Assembly: GCA_021234155.1 (NCBI GenBank)
Contig: JAJEKV010000008.1
Span: 8,026,445-8,090,444, forward strand
Reading direction: 5' to 3'
DNA length: 64,000 nt
From: Isoetes taiwanensis
Lineage: Eukaryota; Streptophyta; Lycopodiopsida; Isoetales; Isoetaceae
Shown: positions 1-11,963 of the stretch, one piece after another
Position numbering within the stretch: position 1 is the first letter of the stretch
Layout: every line of letters begins with the position of its first letter
Notes under the pieces: generated by a model
What the model was told of the DNA's origin: nothing
Seen by the model: only the letters and a program-made list of their open reading frames with translations
Database searches by the model: none
Made by a program: the position numbers and the translations under genes

Positions 1-3000
1 CAAATAAAATTGATCTGTAGTTTTGAGTTAATTGAGAAGTCTAACAGTTTTAACCACTTGTCCACCTCCTAATGTTCACGTTCCATTTAAATTAACCTGG
101 CTAATTGAAGCCAGCATACAGTGGGATCCATTTGATCGTATATTCTTCTACGGATAAATAAATGACGTCTAGTGTTTTACCTCAAATCTTGGCAAGTTTC
201 TAGTAAACTATAATCCGCTATAGTAGTTGTGGCTTCATCTTCCACTTTGCACATTGATGCAATAATTGTGGGAATTCCCATCATATAAAAAGACTGCATA
301 AGCCAAGGATGCTCTAGGCACGTAAGCCAATATTGCAGACACTACAGAAGTATGGCACCATGTGCTAATCGTTGACAATTGCATGGTTGACAATGTGGAT
401 CTAATGATAAAAACTCATCTAATGCTTCATCTATTGTATCAACCTCTCTCTTCACAATAATAAAATGTCCAAAATCAGCATATGCTAAGCAGTTGTACAA
501 CCCTATCTATTTTTGCTTTGTAGACAATAAGTCCAAATGAAGGTTCATTTGAACTTTGGGTTTGCAACTATAAGTGGTTTGAGCTCATGGGAAGACAATT
601 CATGCAAAGCCTTATGCATAATGCAGTGTTTGAAAAATTGAAGGGCGATCCTGCATGTTTGGGAGTAGAATAGCTAAAGCATCACCACCTTTGCAAATGT
701 ATGAGATCGTAGAATGTGGATTGTATGGATAAAGAAAAGGTTCTTGTGACCAATTTATAAATGTTGAGTCTATACTATTGATTTTGAAAATTGCATATAA
801 GTCTATTTTTTTAAGCCAAAGAGTAGGAATATTGTGCATATAACTATAACATTAAACTTCTCACCTTTGCATAAGTATTGAGAGATTTGACACACAGCTC
901 CTCCTAGTATTGCCGATGATATAATGGAAACAATTACATCATTTAAACTACACCTTTGGAAATTCTTTTATTACAACAGTTGAACCTCACTTTGCAGCAA
1001 GTATGAGAGAGACTTGAAATGATAGTTGCAAATGCAAGATTGCAATAGCAGTTGCAGATGTAGGCTTGGCGTCATATTGTTGTTTCCTTTAAATAAGTTT
1101 TGCCAATCCTATTTTTCCCTCCAAATCTGGCAGAAATCACTGTTGGAACATGTTGTATACCATGCCAACAATCAACATGAAAATAAGATCTTCGTGGATT
1201 TCTTAGAGATGGCGCACATATGCATACATCAATGGAAATTTCAAAATTATACAACAAATAATGCAACATGCAAGATATGTAGACTCGGAAGAAAAAGATA
1301 TAACAAAGATTGCAAGCCATTCCAAAAATCACCTTGAAAGGCCATGCACATGTTGATGTGTTGAACTCATCAATGCTAATGAGGGGAAGAGAAGGGAGAG
1401 ACTTTACTTGGTTCCCATTTGGTGCATACAAAGATTCCTACAACAAAGTTATATGAATGAAAATTTTTGTCTTATGCAAATCATCATAATCAAGTTAAAG
1501 AAATCGAGCATGTATAAAACATGGAGCATTTCTGACCTGTTAAAATGATTGGAAGGTGCAGCAAACAAAGGCATTTTTGGGGAGACAGACCATAACGTAC
1601 ATGTTTGAAAACTGAAACTGGAATTTTATAGTGCATCATTAGATATCATTTTGCAGCAAAGACGGCAAAGAGCTCCACTTGCTATCCAATTTCTATTTGC
1701 AGGCAAAAATGGTAACTGCAAAATTGGTAACATGATGCTGGCCGTCAGAAACCTCTGATGCAGTTCCTTCCTTCCCGTCAACACAAAGGAGTACTGAAAG
1801 AATAGATGAAATCCAAAAATAAAGATGCATCGTGGCTTCATCTTATTATCGTGTTATTGTAAGTTCTAGTCTATATGGAGTTCAAGCTAACATGGGATGT
1901 AACAGACCAACTTGTCCCCGTCTACTCTAAAAGATTCCAACATATCTTGGACTTTTTTTAATCTTCTATCAGCATCTTAGGCTCCATGAAAAATGCACAG
2001 GATAAATGTTAGATGGTTCACATATGGTAAGAAATCACACGGTTTGCTAGATGCCTACCTTTTTCACAGTGTTGCAACAGGACATAAGCATCCCTATTTC
2101 AAGATACATCGTCATCTAAGGAAGACAATTACAATTCTGAGTGTTTAGAACAGAGATGTAGCTTCATCGCAGATTTGTATGAACATGCCAGTTGAGTTCT
2201 AAAGAAGTCCAAAAAAGAACCTAAGAACATGCACAAATGAATAGATCAACATCTTAACGAACTCTTTGCCATAGAAATACAGATTTAAGATTACAATACA
2301 ACAAACTAACATTGCAAACAGATATCTGACCTGAAGTGACCTCCATTGCATGTATGGTGTGTATGATTGTGCAATGCTATTGGGATACCCTTCTGGCACT
2401 ACATGTGCATCAATAAATCATAAGACATTCTGAAACAAATGACGTCAAATATTAAATTAGAACCGAAAATTTGCTAACACTCTGTCAGCAGACATTATAC
2501 CAGCAGGAACAAAAATACTCACAAACAACAAATCAAAGAGAGGAGCCCAACAATGGTGGACTAAAAACCATTTAGAACAGTGGCATAACTAACAGAATTC
2601 AATGGATAGAGATATTGTTGCATGTTAAAGCCAAAAAACATGTCAACAACAATCTCAGAATAGGGTTCTTACAGAAAAATGGTTAGGATTGGCTTTGGAA
2701 TTGACAATCTCGAATCTACCCTTCCCATCTGGCCCATGATTCCACAAATACTTCCTCTCACTTCCGCCACCCCAAACCTCCATACATAGCATCTTCCCAA
2801 GGGATCTCATAATCTATCTTCTCTCTTTCTTGGGCCAGATTAGTCGAGGGGACTTTTTTGGCTTCCAAATGTGCACTCGACACCAAATATTGGGCCAGAT
2901 TATCCCGAAAAACTGACGGAGATACTCCTGAAACTACATTGCAGACCTCGACTGATTTAGCTGTTTTAACAACAATCCGAGCTACTGAAGGTTCAGCCGG

Positions 3001-3300
3001 TCCAACTCTAGCTCCCAATTTGGCACCACGAATTCCGACCATGATTTAGGAAGAATTGATGACCGATTTTTGGAAACAAAAATAGGTTGAGCATAATGGG
3101 GAGAGGAAAGTGTGACCTTTGGGATCAACGATTGGATCATGCTGAAGGCCACTTACCTACCCATTCTGGCTTCGTCCCTAGCCAATCTGCCACCACAGCT
3201 ACCGAGAAACAATCCCAATAAGAGCTCCTACAATAATAGGACTTGAGTAATCCATGATCTGGTGAAGTTTTTTTGTATTACCTAGTAAAATTCTTCGCCA
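1..3300. other. No gene recognised; AT-rich intergenic sequence
   Basis: I see no convincing coding exon, RNA gene or repeat boundary here. Open frames are short and show no family signature. The longest worth noting is a 94-codon minus-strand frame at 2758-3042, which is alanine/valine rich and begins MVGIRGAKLG; I do not recognise it. If CACTA-2 (terminus at 4751) extends leftwards, this stretch would be inside that transposon. Confidence 0.5.
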
Positions 3301-3359
3301 CATTAAAACGCAGAGATTGAGCAATCATAGTATGCATAGACAGACAGAATAGATTTTAC

Positions 3360-3898
3360 CTTGTTGATGGGAAACTACCTCCAAAGAAGGGCCCCTGCAT
3401 CTTTCCCAGAGCTTCGTCCAATATTATTGCACCTTTTATAAATTCCTGTTTACATTTTTCCTCTTCTTCCCCTGTAGTTTTCAGTGTGTTTCTACCTGCT
3501 TCAAGCTGAAAAAAGCACGTTAAGCACATGATATCCAGATCATCGTAATTTTTGAGAGAAATAAACAGAGTTGAATACCCAGAAGTCTTATAAATTATTA
3601 TAGACAGTTTTGTAATAATACCAAATATGAAAGCAATATCGAAATATTGTCGAGGAGGGAAATAAAGAGTACCATCTTATTGATAAAATCTGCCCAAAAT
3701 CGTGCAGTAGCTCGGCCATGAGGATCTTTAGGAAAGAAAGCAGGCCGCGATTCATCTTCATGCCAAGTTGAATCTATGTACTCCAAAATTATCAAAGACT
3801 CACAGATGGGCTTATCATTATGGATTAGAACTGGAACAGATTTATGAACCGGATTAGGAGCAAGCAGAAGCTGGGACTTGGTAAAGGGTTGTTCTAAC
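3360..3898 (-). pseudogene. Tau-class glutathione S-transferase, partial and probably broken
   Basis: Minus-strand exon 3898-3673 follows a ttttttcag acceptor and encodes the second half of the GST thioredoxin fold. It has the tau hallmarks NPVHKSVPVLIHN, the ESLIILEYID glutathione-contact segment, and ends in ARFWADFINKM before a GT donor, the classic tau intron position. Exon 3505-3360 follows a tttttcag acceptor and continues in frame with LEAGRNTLKTTGEEEEK and a GPFFGGS motif, which is the start of the helical C-terminal domain. It then runs to an AAG|GTAAAA donor, or a stop if unspliced. I cannot find the N-terminal exon with the usual catalytic serine segment, nor the final C-terminal helices. 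Tau GSTs are about 220-230 residues, so less than half is visible. It is most likely a pseudogene or transposon-carried fragment. A functional gene with unusually small or diverged terminal exons is less likely. Confidence 0.75.
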
Positions 3899-4159
3899 CT
3901 GAAAAAACCGAAAGTAGAAGACATGAGAATCCAAGAGCAAATAAGGATATAATCCATCTCAAAGGGTTGCTCAGAGGAAGAAGAAAAGAGGAAATACCTG
4001 TCCGCAGCACAACCTAGGACGGAATTTGATACCCTAGCACAGGATCTTGAAGGAAAGAGGCAGAATCGAATTAAAGTTTTGAGCACCGGAGGCGGATTCG
4101 TGGCTCGTGCATGCATGATATAGGTAGATTATGGAATGAAAGGGGAAATGTAGGAAATA

Positions 4160-4310
4160 AATTAGAGCCAAAATTCTTTCACGATTTTTGGAGAATCGGG
4201 ATTTTTTTCCGGCTGCCAAAACCTCTAAAATCTTAGGGAAATCATTTCAAATAAATTCCAAAAACATTTTTTGCCAGGCCTGAAAAACCCAAATTAACAA
4301 AGTAGATACA
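4160..4310 (+). repeat. Dispersed repeat R2, copy 1
   Basis: An AT-rich block containing ccggctgccaaaacc, then cttagggaaat and gaaaaacccaaattaac. It recurs in the same orientation at about 11055-11215, and more loosely at 48860-48985. It lies just upstream of the GST remnant, which reads the other way. I cannot assign it to a transposon family; no terminal inverted repeats are evident. Confidence 0.5.
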
Positions 4311-4469
4311 GAAATTTTTCTTTGATATACACTCTTTATCTCTTTATGAATGAATACCCTGTTAAAGCTAAATATCATTATAAAGAAATCATCCAGATAA
4401 AATGCAAATATGCCAAAATTATGAAAAAAATGAGAATGCTGATGAAAATGTGCTAAAGCACTTATGAAG

Positions 4470-4751
4470 CATATGACGAATATTGTGACAAACCTGACGA
4501 AAAACCTGACGTAAATTCTGATGAAAAACCTGACGTAATTCTGACGCATGCTATGACGAATATTTCTGATGAAAAATACGACGAAAATTCTAACGCTAAA
4601 TCTGACGAATATTCTGACGCAAAATCTGACGATTTTTCGTCAGAGAATATACGTCAGAATATGCGTCATCCATATGAGTCTGGGCAATTGCCTATTCTGT
4701 AAAGGGTTTCTGACGATTTTTCTGACGCAAAACATGTTTTCTGTTGTAGTG
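4470..4751. mobile_element. CACTA-2: terminal and subterminal region of a CACTA transposon
   Basis: Read on the minus strand, the sequence begins at 4751 with CACTACAACAGAAAAC, the usual CACTA terminus. The adjacent 280 bp is packed with TGACG/CGTCA motifs in both orientations, including the hairpin TCTGACGA-ttt-TCGTCAGA near 4625-4643. Clustered short subterminal motifs are typical of CACTA elements, where they bind transposase. Immediately outside, at 4752, LINE-1 sequence starts in frame, so the element inserted into LINE-1. The expected 3-bp duplication would be TCG (4752-4754). The partner terminus is not found to the left, so the element probably extends beyond the window start or has lost its other end. 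Confidence 0.75.
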
Positions 4752-5348
4752 TCGTGACCCGCAACCTGATGGCAGCATCCCAATGGGTGGTAGTTGAGAA
4801 CTCGATCCCCAAGTACTTGTAGGTCGGAGCCACTTCTACCTCTTGTCCCTGGTAAGTGAATGAGGGAAGCCTTGGCTGACGGGATGATGCTACCAGCAGC
4901 ACCCTAGTTTTGGTCAAGTTAACTCGCATGCCAGTGAATCGGCAAAAAGTGTCAAGAGCATCCAGGTGACGTTGCATGTCCTCTAAAGTATAGGCCAGGA
5001 GGTTGACATCGTCAGCATATATGAGTTGCCGGATTGTGTGATGCATGAGATGGGCACCCGCACCTCCATGCTCAGAGAGCCAATCTTCCAGTTGGTCAAT
5101 GTATAGGCCAAAGTGTGTGGGGGAGAGGGGGCAACCCTGACGCACTCCAATACTACTGATTACCGGCTGTCCTGACGATGTGATACGGCCCGAGCATGTC
5201 TCGTACAGCCTGTATACTGCATTCTGCAAGTCAAGGGGGGGGGTCCCCAGCTGCCGCAGTCTATCCCATAGTCTGTCGGGGGGCACTGTGTCAAAAGCTT
5301 TTGCAAAATCCACGAAACAACAGTACAAGTTTTGTCGGCGATTCCTGC
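4752..5348 (-). mobile_element. LINE-1 block III: reverse transcriptase palm and thumb
   Basis: Minus-strand non-LTR reverse transcriptase segment. Reading from 5348 it encodes RNRRQNLYCCFVDFAKAFD, the GVRQGCPLSPTHFGLYID motif, the catalytic YADD in LIYADDVNLLA, and the KYLGIEFSTTTHWD thumb segment. It stops at the CACTA-2 boundary. Its upstream end abuts CACTA-1, and the reading frame continues into block II at 20598-22036 when CACTA-1 and one copy of TGC are removed. It is a dead fragment, with the downstream RT end and 3' UTR missing from the window. Confidence 0.9.
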
Positions 5349-5365
5349 CACAAGGCCCCCAAAAA
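5349..5365 (+). repeat. Left terminal inverted repeat of CACTA-1
   Basis: CACAAGGCCCCCAAAAA, followed by AAGACCGTTAT. The 17 bases are the exact complement of 20581-20597. TGC precedes it as the target duplication. Confidence 0.85.
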
Positions 5366-6593
5366 AAGACCGTTATCAGTTTTAAGGGTTACTTTTTGTA
5401 TTAAACCACTAAAATAAACTAATGTTACTAAGTGGGTTAATGTGTTGAATAACCATTGGCAGTTAAATATTGTGGTTTGTATTTAAGGTTTTTCAACGTA
5501 ATATATCCATATCGTAAATATCTATAGTTTTTTACTGTGGTTTGTTGCTATAGTTTCTCGCTATGGTTCTTTCCTGGTTTGATGCAATATGACACGTGGG
5601 CCAATTAATAGTATATGTTATAAACTACTAATGGCTTTATCCTTAAAGAATTGTGCAACTCGCAGTAATATCTTAATCAAGCTCGTGAAAGTCTTATCAC
5701 ATGAACCATTGTAGTCGCATAGAATAAAGACTTCGAGTTTCTTATTATAAGGTTTAACTCTTTATCTCATACTAGTAGTGGTTTGTATCTTCGTAGTACT
5801 TTACTCTAAGATATTTCATTTGTAAACCAATAGTAGCTTTAGCTTTAAGGAATTTGTAAATCATGGTGGTTTCCCAGTGAAACCAATTGTTAGTTTACGG
5901 GATAAATGGTTCTAGTGTATTACCAAAATAGAGGAGAAGCTTTCCATCAAAATAGATGTGGCTTTGTGTCTATAAAAAAACTTGTGTTAGAAGCAAACCA
6001 ATGCCTTATACTATGCGATCTAGTGGTGGCTTTGTATCTTAAAAGTACCTTGCATTGGAGACAAACCAATTATATTTTGGATGCAAAACTTTCTAAGTTT
6101 AGTGAAGAAATTAAGACATCTCATTTATAAACCAATAATAGCTTTAGCTTTAAGGAATTTGGAGTGCATGTTGGTTGGCTAATGAAACCATTGTTGTTCT
6201 ATAGAATAAATGGTTCAAGTTTATTACTAAGATGGTCAACAAATTTTCCTTCAAAACGGATGATGATTTTTTGACTTATCATATATCTTGTATATAAAGC
6301 AAACCAATATCTTATATCATGCAATCTACACTTTGTTATTGCAAAATATGTAATTTGTGATATTCGACAAATCATAGCCATCTTGTGAAAATTGATGAAT
6401 TTCCATTAGTTCTATTAAAAACCATTGCACCTTTTTATTTCATACATATACATATGCATGTGATTCTAAGCAATGCATAACCATCTTGTGAAAATTTTAG
6501 TGTGAAAACATTGAGTTGTGAAATGCACAATAAATATATATTGCTATGAACCATTGAGTTGTGAAAGCACAACAAATACAAATCAATCTACTA

Positions 6594-6621
6594 CTAGTAA
6601 CATTGCCCGGCGTTGCCGGGC
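6594..6621 (-). mobile_element. Helitron-like 3' terminus
   Basis: On the minus strand the order is a perfect 7-bp stem GCCCGGC-aac-GCCGGGC (6621-6605), seven bases, then CTAG (6597-6594) followed by T. A short GC-rich hairpin a few bases before CTRR, with insertion before T, is the diagnostic 3' end of plant Helitrons. The element would extend to higher coordinates. I did not find its TC-beginning 5' end or a Rep/helicase gene, so its size is unknown and it may be only a terminus. Confidence 0.6.
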
Positions 6622-9600
6622 TTTAGCTACAACACATTATGTGGGCATGGATGTATAAATATGAAACAAAGTATTTGTTTAATTTGGTATGTGGAAGAGG
6701 TGATCATTAAGTTTACTCAACGCAATGTGGCAATGTGGATGAAATGTACTATTCATTGAAAGGTCAGTATATAAGGAAGTTTGAGATGTCCTGAGGTTGA
6801 TTAGTTGGGGTTCTCAAGTGTTTATCCTGTTTGGATTTAAGGTTGAACGGAGGCAAGAAGACAAAAGGTAACAAAGAATTGTGGGAATTTGACAAAGAGC
6901 TGTAGATAAATCAACCTCATGGGATCATTAATTGCATCATGTTTGACCATACTTTAGCAATTGTTTGTGATCTTTCATTTTTTAACGCCTTAATGAAGTT
7001 GGCAATCATGTGCTTGAGGTTTGTGGCAAGTCGTATAGGCATTGCAAATAAAATCCTTTTTGTTTTTGTCATTTGTCCCGTCCACAGAGAAAATCAAGAA
7101 GGAAATCCCATTATTCTTCTAGTTCGGAGCAACGATTTTTCCTTGACTATAAAGAAAAAAAATCCCATTGTCCAATTACTAATAGGCCAAGTGTAATTGA
7201 ATGATAACGTTTTTGAAGCAATAGTTTTTCCTTGACTCTGCGAATGTGCCCCCAAGCTGAAGATACTACAAACAAATTTACAAATGCAAAAGCTGGCAAC
7301 CATTGATTACCGAGTACTTAATATAGTTTTGTGTTCATATTCAAATTGTTGTAAAACCATAGGTACAAATATGAAGTGCAATTTATTGCACCTTTGAGAT
7401 CCGCTGTTATAGATCAAAATTAAGCCTATTAAAATCTTGCATGTATCTCTCTCTAGATACGAATGATCCATTCCACTCCACAATTTCCTGTATTCTTAAC
7501 ATATTGAATGCATACGCATACTAAAGCACAACCTTCTAGAAGTGGGAAAGAAATAAACACAGTGACATTGATTTGAAAACTCTTATCCCTCGAAGTGGTG
7601 TTCCATGGTCGGAGTGAATGATACTTTTTGTTTTTGTCTTTTATCATGATATTCAGTATTCCCTTCAAATATGCTTTGAATGGGGATGAACATAATTGGA
7701 TTTCATAAGCCAAATCAGTAAGCAACATGATTGGGTGGATATATACATGGACACTATTTCAGCGTAGCTTAAAATAGTTCCAAAATGTTTGACTACAACA
7801 AATGTGACAGTTTCTGTGCAAGAAATGTTGCATTTCAGTGGTTGCTTGTCTGGTGACTTAACAGAAATGTTCATCGATACTATTTTATTTTCACTGACGT
7901 GATACTATTTTGTTTTCACTGACGTAACGTAGAAGAATGGTGTCAGACGTGAGCAGTTCAGATAGTTCAACTAATGGTAAACTTGTCGTCTGCAAAACCT
8001 GCCACAATCAATAAAAATGTTATCCTTAAATAGCAGATGCAATTTTATCAATTGTGCAGCAAACGGAGGCCCAAAATTTGCAGAACTTATTTAGATGTAA
8101 TCATTGTTTGCAAAGCTAATAATCGCTATTGTCCCACTTTAACAAACTCATCTGATATGTGTTATGAAGCTGAGATATACAAAGTCAATTGCATTATATC
8201 TTTTATGTCCTTACATCAAATTGACCAGATGCAAATGAGATATACAAAGTCGTTAGCATATTACCTGTGTGTTTCTACATCAAATAGACTGCAGGATAAC
8301 TTAGTTGTTAATGCTTAGCCTTTAGCTAGAGAATGTGTGTTTCTGGCACCAGGATTCACAAATAAATTCTAAAACCAGAGTTATCATCCCAAAGAAAATT
8401 AGTATGTTAAATTTTAGCTCTATCCACATGTTGAATGCAGAGTCTGACATATTCTGCAGAATTAATATCATGCTTGCCACTTGAAATAAGAAATGTGATG
8501 CATGCATCTATGATTAACCAGTTCAACCATACCCAATCTAATTAAAAGCTTCAGAACTAAAGGTTCATAAGCTTCTTATAATACAACAATAGATTCCAAC
8601 CTACACACTCCATACGGGCTCTAGACAATGATGGGCTACAAAATATGAGAGCTAAAGGAACGCCCCATTTGAGAACATTGCAGGATGAAACTATATCCAT
8701 CATAAAGCACAATTAACATCTCTACTAAAGTGTTAAAAACATATAAAATGATGTTTAAGTACACTGACCAGTTTGTAGCAGAATTCCATTCCATATAGTG
8801 CAATTTGTAGCAGGATTCCATTGCATATAGAGGATTGAAGAGGATAGAAACAGGCGCCAGTGCCACTCAATTGTAGAACTGCAAGTGTAATTATTGAGAT
8901 TATAGCATGGCAGCAAAGAGAATGGGTGTCAATGACGTCATATGTCATGCAATACATTGTAGATATTCGGCTCTGTTTTGCCTAAACAACCAAGACTACG
9001 CAGATAAAGTGTACTCAATTGGAACAAATAATTAAATATGAAAGCACTCAATTGGAAGAGATTCAGGCTGCAACCATGTGTGATTCACTGAAGAGACTCC
9101 TTAACTGCAACCACACATGTGAAGATAAGAAGCTTGAAAGTATCTTTATATGTATTCAATCCATCTGCAAAATGAGAAGCTATGTGCATGAGCAATATCA
9201 TAAATCATACTTGCTTTCGATGCTTAGACTTTGTCTCACTTTCAAAGCTTGAATTTTTTCTTAGAGTTTTAGGAGGCAGCATTTTGAAAAGAAGAAAGGG
9301 AGCTTGGAGAAATTCCAAAGAACATCATGTGACAACCTGACCTGATATTATGCTTTCTCCTCTAGCTATGCCACTGCTATTTCTACAATCATGTGCACCT
9401 ACAACTATACATGGTTTGTGCCTCAGCGCTTATAAATACCTCAAAGCTATATTGTCATATAGGATTGTACATAAGTATTTCACGATGCTAGAGCAAATGT
9501 TGCAATCATAACACTTGAGCAGAGAAATCTGTAGCAGGTTTGTGCATAAGCAGTTGCTTATACATGAAAGGACAAATTATATGATGCGAGCAATTGAGCA

Positions 9601-9660
9601 ATTGATGCATGTTATATGTAACACAAACTTGTCTCTGTAGCTGCAGAGTCTCGTATGTTC
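6622..9660. other. CACTA-1 interior without recognisable genes
   Basis: AT-rich sequence between the Helitron-like end and the 9.7 kb tandem repeat. Short open frames on both strands show no domain signature. Part of it may be Helitron cargo. Confidence 0.4.
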
Positions 9661-9669
9661 CAAAGTGTC

Positions 9670-9816
9670 ATTCAGATCTGTGCATCAAGCATGAGGATAA
9701 ACATAAACAGCCATAGTTGGGTTGAAATTGATAGCTCTGAAAGCATCACGCAGATCTGTGCATCAAGCATGAGGATATAGACATAAACTGCCATAGTTAA
9801 GTTGAAAAACAATAGC
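9670..9816 (+). repeat. Two-unit tandem duplication, about 78 bp period
   Basis: CAGATCTGTGCATCAAGCAT begins a unit at about 9674 and again at about 9752. Both units continue through gaggata..acataaac.gccatagtt..gttgaaa and end at atagctc. The units differ by several substitutions and small indels, so the duplication is not recent. Confidence 0.7.
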
Positions 9817-11054
9817 TCCCATTTGCCCTACCATATTTCGACCCACCCTCCCTATCATATGTATCAGTGCCATGATGTCCCACAAAACTCTGCATACATC
9901 AAGGAGTATGCAGTCAATGTTGTTTTTTGATAATTTTGTGAAATCTAACTGAAATAAAGTACATAACATAAAGCTCTGGAAGTATTAGCTAGGTGACAAT
10001 TGTATGCAGAAATAAAGTGAAGAAAACATTTGAAAATGAAAGAACATTCTTGACATCAGGCGTACCTCCCAAAGGAGTTAAATTTTCATTGACACTGATT
10101 TGTTACTTTCTGCTTCAACCAACCTCAACTTCAGAACCGATTTGAAAGCTTCGCAGAAACACAATGCTTACATAACCATGCCGAATATATGTGATATCTG
10201 CATTGAAGTAAAACCATAAGATCCTTGCATGTAAGAGCCTGCAAAAGAAGATTAAGATCCTTACATATAAGAAGCTAAAGTTGAAGAGTGTCAGACATAT
10301 AAATAGACCCAGAATACTTCCACATCATAGCAAATCTTGTAGCACACTCTTCAGACAATCACCTTGAGGTTTGCGAACTGGCATGAACAGCAACATTAGA
10401 GCACTTGTGGCATGCATGCCAAAAATTGCTAAAAGGGAAAAATTTCGACATGCATCTTAAAAATTCCGACCACAATACCATCATCAATGCAAAAATGGAT
10501 ACATACATTTAAACAAAAAGGATCGTGAAGGAGGATTTGTGCCTAATATTCTTCAAAAACCTCCTAAACTTCATAAGCACTGAACTCATAAAGGAAGATG
10601 TTGCTGATTGGACAAAGCTCTGGATGTCGATGCTCTCCATGCTATCGCCTGAGCATATGATCATGATATCTGCACATGCCACAACGCAGGCACCAAGATT
10701 GCATGCACTCAAACGAAGTCTGGCCATGGAGAGAGACCTTATCCCGAAAAGCAAAATCTAAAAATGAGGGTCTACAGACGATGAAGGTACCTGAGACAAA
10801 GGAATTACCTGAGATAGTTTGTGACCTAGCAGTCGTCGGATTTTGTATGCTCTATGTATTTCAAGAATCATCTGCTGCTTATCGTAACATCAATGGCTGC
10901 CATGGGCCGACGAAGAGCTGGGTTTAAGAACACCGCCAGAAGTTAAAATCGACAGTTGCGCTTAGCAATCGTGGCACGGCATGCGCCGGCTCCCTTCGCA
11001 AGAATCACACTAAGAATAGGGAACCTAAAGTCATACGAAAAGGACAAAAATTAA

Positions 11055-11215
11055 AAAATTAGACCAAACAAACTTCTTTTAATTTTTGGATAGCCGGAAG
11101 TTTTTACCGACTGCCAAAACCATCAAAACCTTAGGAAAATAGCTTAAGAAAAATTCTAAAAAGTTTCTTACCAAACCGGAAAATCCAAACTTAAACAATA
11201 GGATATACCAATATA
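11055..11215 (+). repeat. Dispersed repeat R2, copy 2
   Basis: This block (gccggaagtttttaccgact, then gccaaaaccatcaaaacctt and ggaaaatccaaacttaaac) aligns with the block at 4160-4310, with the same order of sub-blocks and scattered differences. It lies inside CACTA-1, between a GC-rich stretch at 10890-11000 and the kinase exon at 11833-11963. Confidence 0.5.
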
Positions 11216-11832
11216 TCCAGACACCCAACCATCCGAAGGCTTTGTTCTTACTTTTCTGAACCCGGGCTCAACTTGGTCATCCTTAAAACTAAGCAAACTA
11301 GTTAACTTGGTCGTCCTCAAAGCTGCAAACTAGTTCTGGAGCAGAGCTTCTTCGGCACAAAGGACTCCTCACCCATCTTTGTTCTCTACAAAGCTCAATA
11401 ATTTGGGACCTGCAGAATTTGTTTCCTCATCTGCCTTATCTTTCCTGACTCTCAGCTTCGTGGCAAATACAGAACAGAGATTAGAAATTAGAAGCCCTAT
11501 CTATGAATTTAAAAACCCAAAATATAAGTGCCACTACTCTGAAGCCAGCTGCCATAGCAGGTGTTTGGATCTATGTTGAAAAATAGGGGACAAGAAAATA
11601 GAATCATAAATAGAGCTGACAAAAAGGGCCTTTTAGCTCATTGTCTTTCTTAACAAAGAACATAAGCAAAAATAATGACCCAAATGTAAACAAAGTTACA
11701 TGCACACAGTAATGGAAAACAAAGTCTTATCTGCTATAGCTGAGCGGGGCATTGCCACAAATTGGATCTTCAAAATGCAAAAGCAAAACTAACGTGGATT
11801 GTAAAAAAAATGTCTCTCGATTCAGCACGCAC

Positions 11833-11963
11833 CTGCTCAACCATTTCCTTATCGGTTATTTTAATGGCAATGCATTCACCAGTGCCTACATCTGGCCAAG
11901 GCGTACTTTGGAAAAGGTACCCTCTCCCAAAGTTCGGCAAAGTTCATACTTTCCAATCCCTGT
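11833..11963 (-). pseudogene. CIPK/SnRK3-type protein kinase, ATP-binding exon fragment
   Basis: A minus-strand exon bounded by a ttgtacag acceptor and a CAG|GTGCGT donor. It encodes TGIGKYELCRTLGEGTFSKV, the kinase subdomain I start and glycine-rich loop (GEGTFSKV), then in the next frame TGECIAIKITDKEMVEQ, which carries the VAIK-type ATP-binding lysine. The KYEL..TLGEGTF pattern and an exon ending in MVEQ are typical of CBL-interacting kinases. The two halves are out of phase by one base at about 11896-11904, with a TAG in the first frame, consistent with a 1-nt deletion or a sequencing error. I found no later exons (HRD, DFG, NAF domain). A GC-rich 66-codon frame at 12022-12219 upstream may be its first exon or 5' UTR. 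It lies inside CACTA-1, so it may be a captured gene fragment. Confidence 0.7.

Noticed and set aside
335-350. cactacagaag as the missing left end of CACTA-2
   Set aside because: It differs from CACTACAACAG after seven bases, lacks TCG in front and has no TGACG-rich subterminal region.
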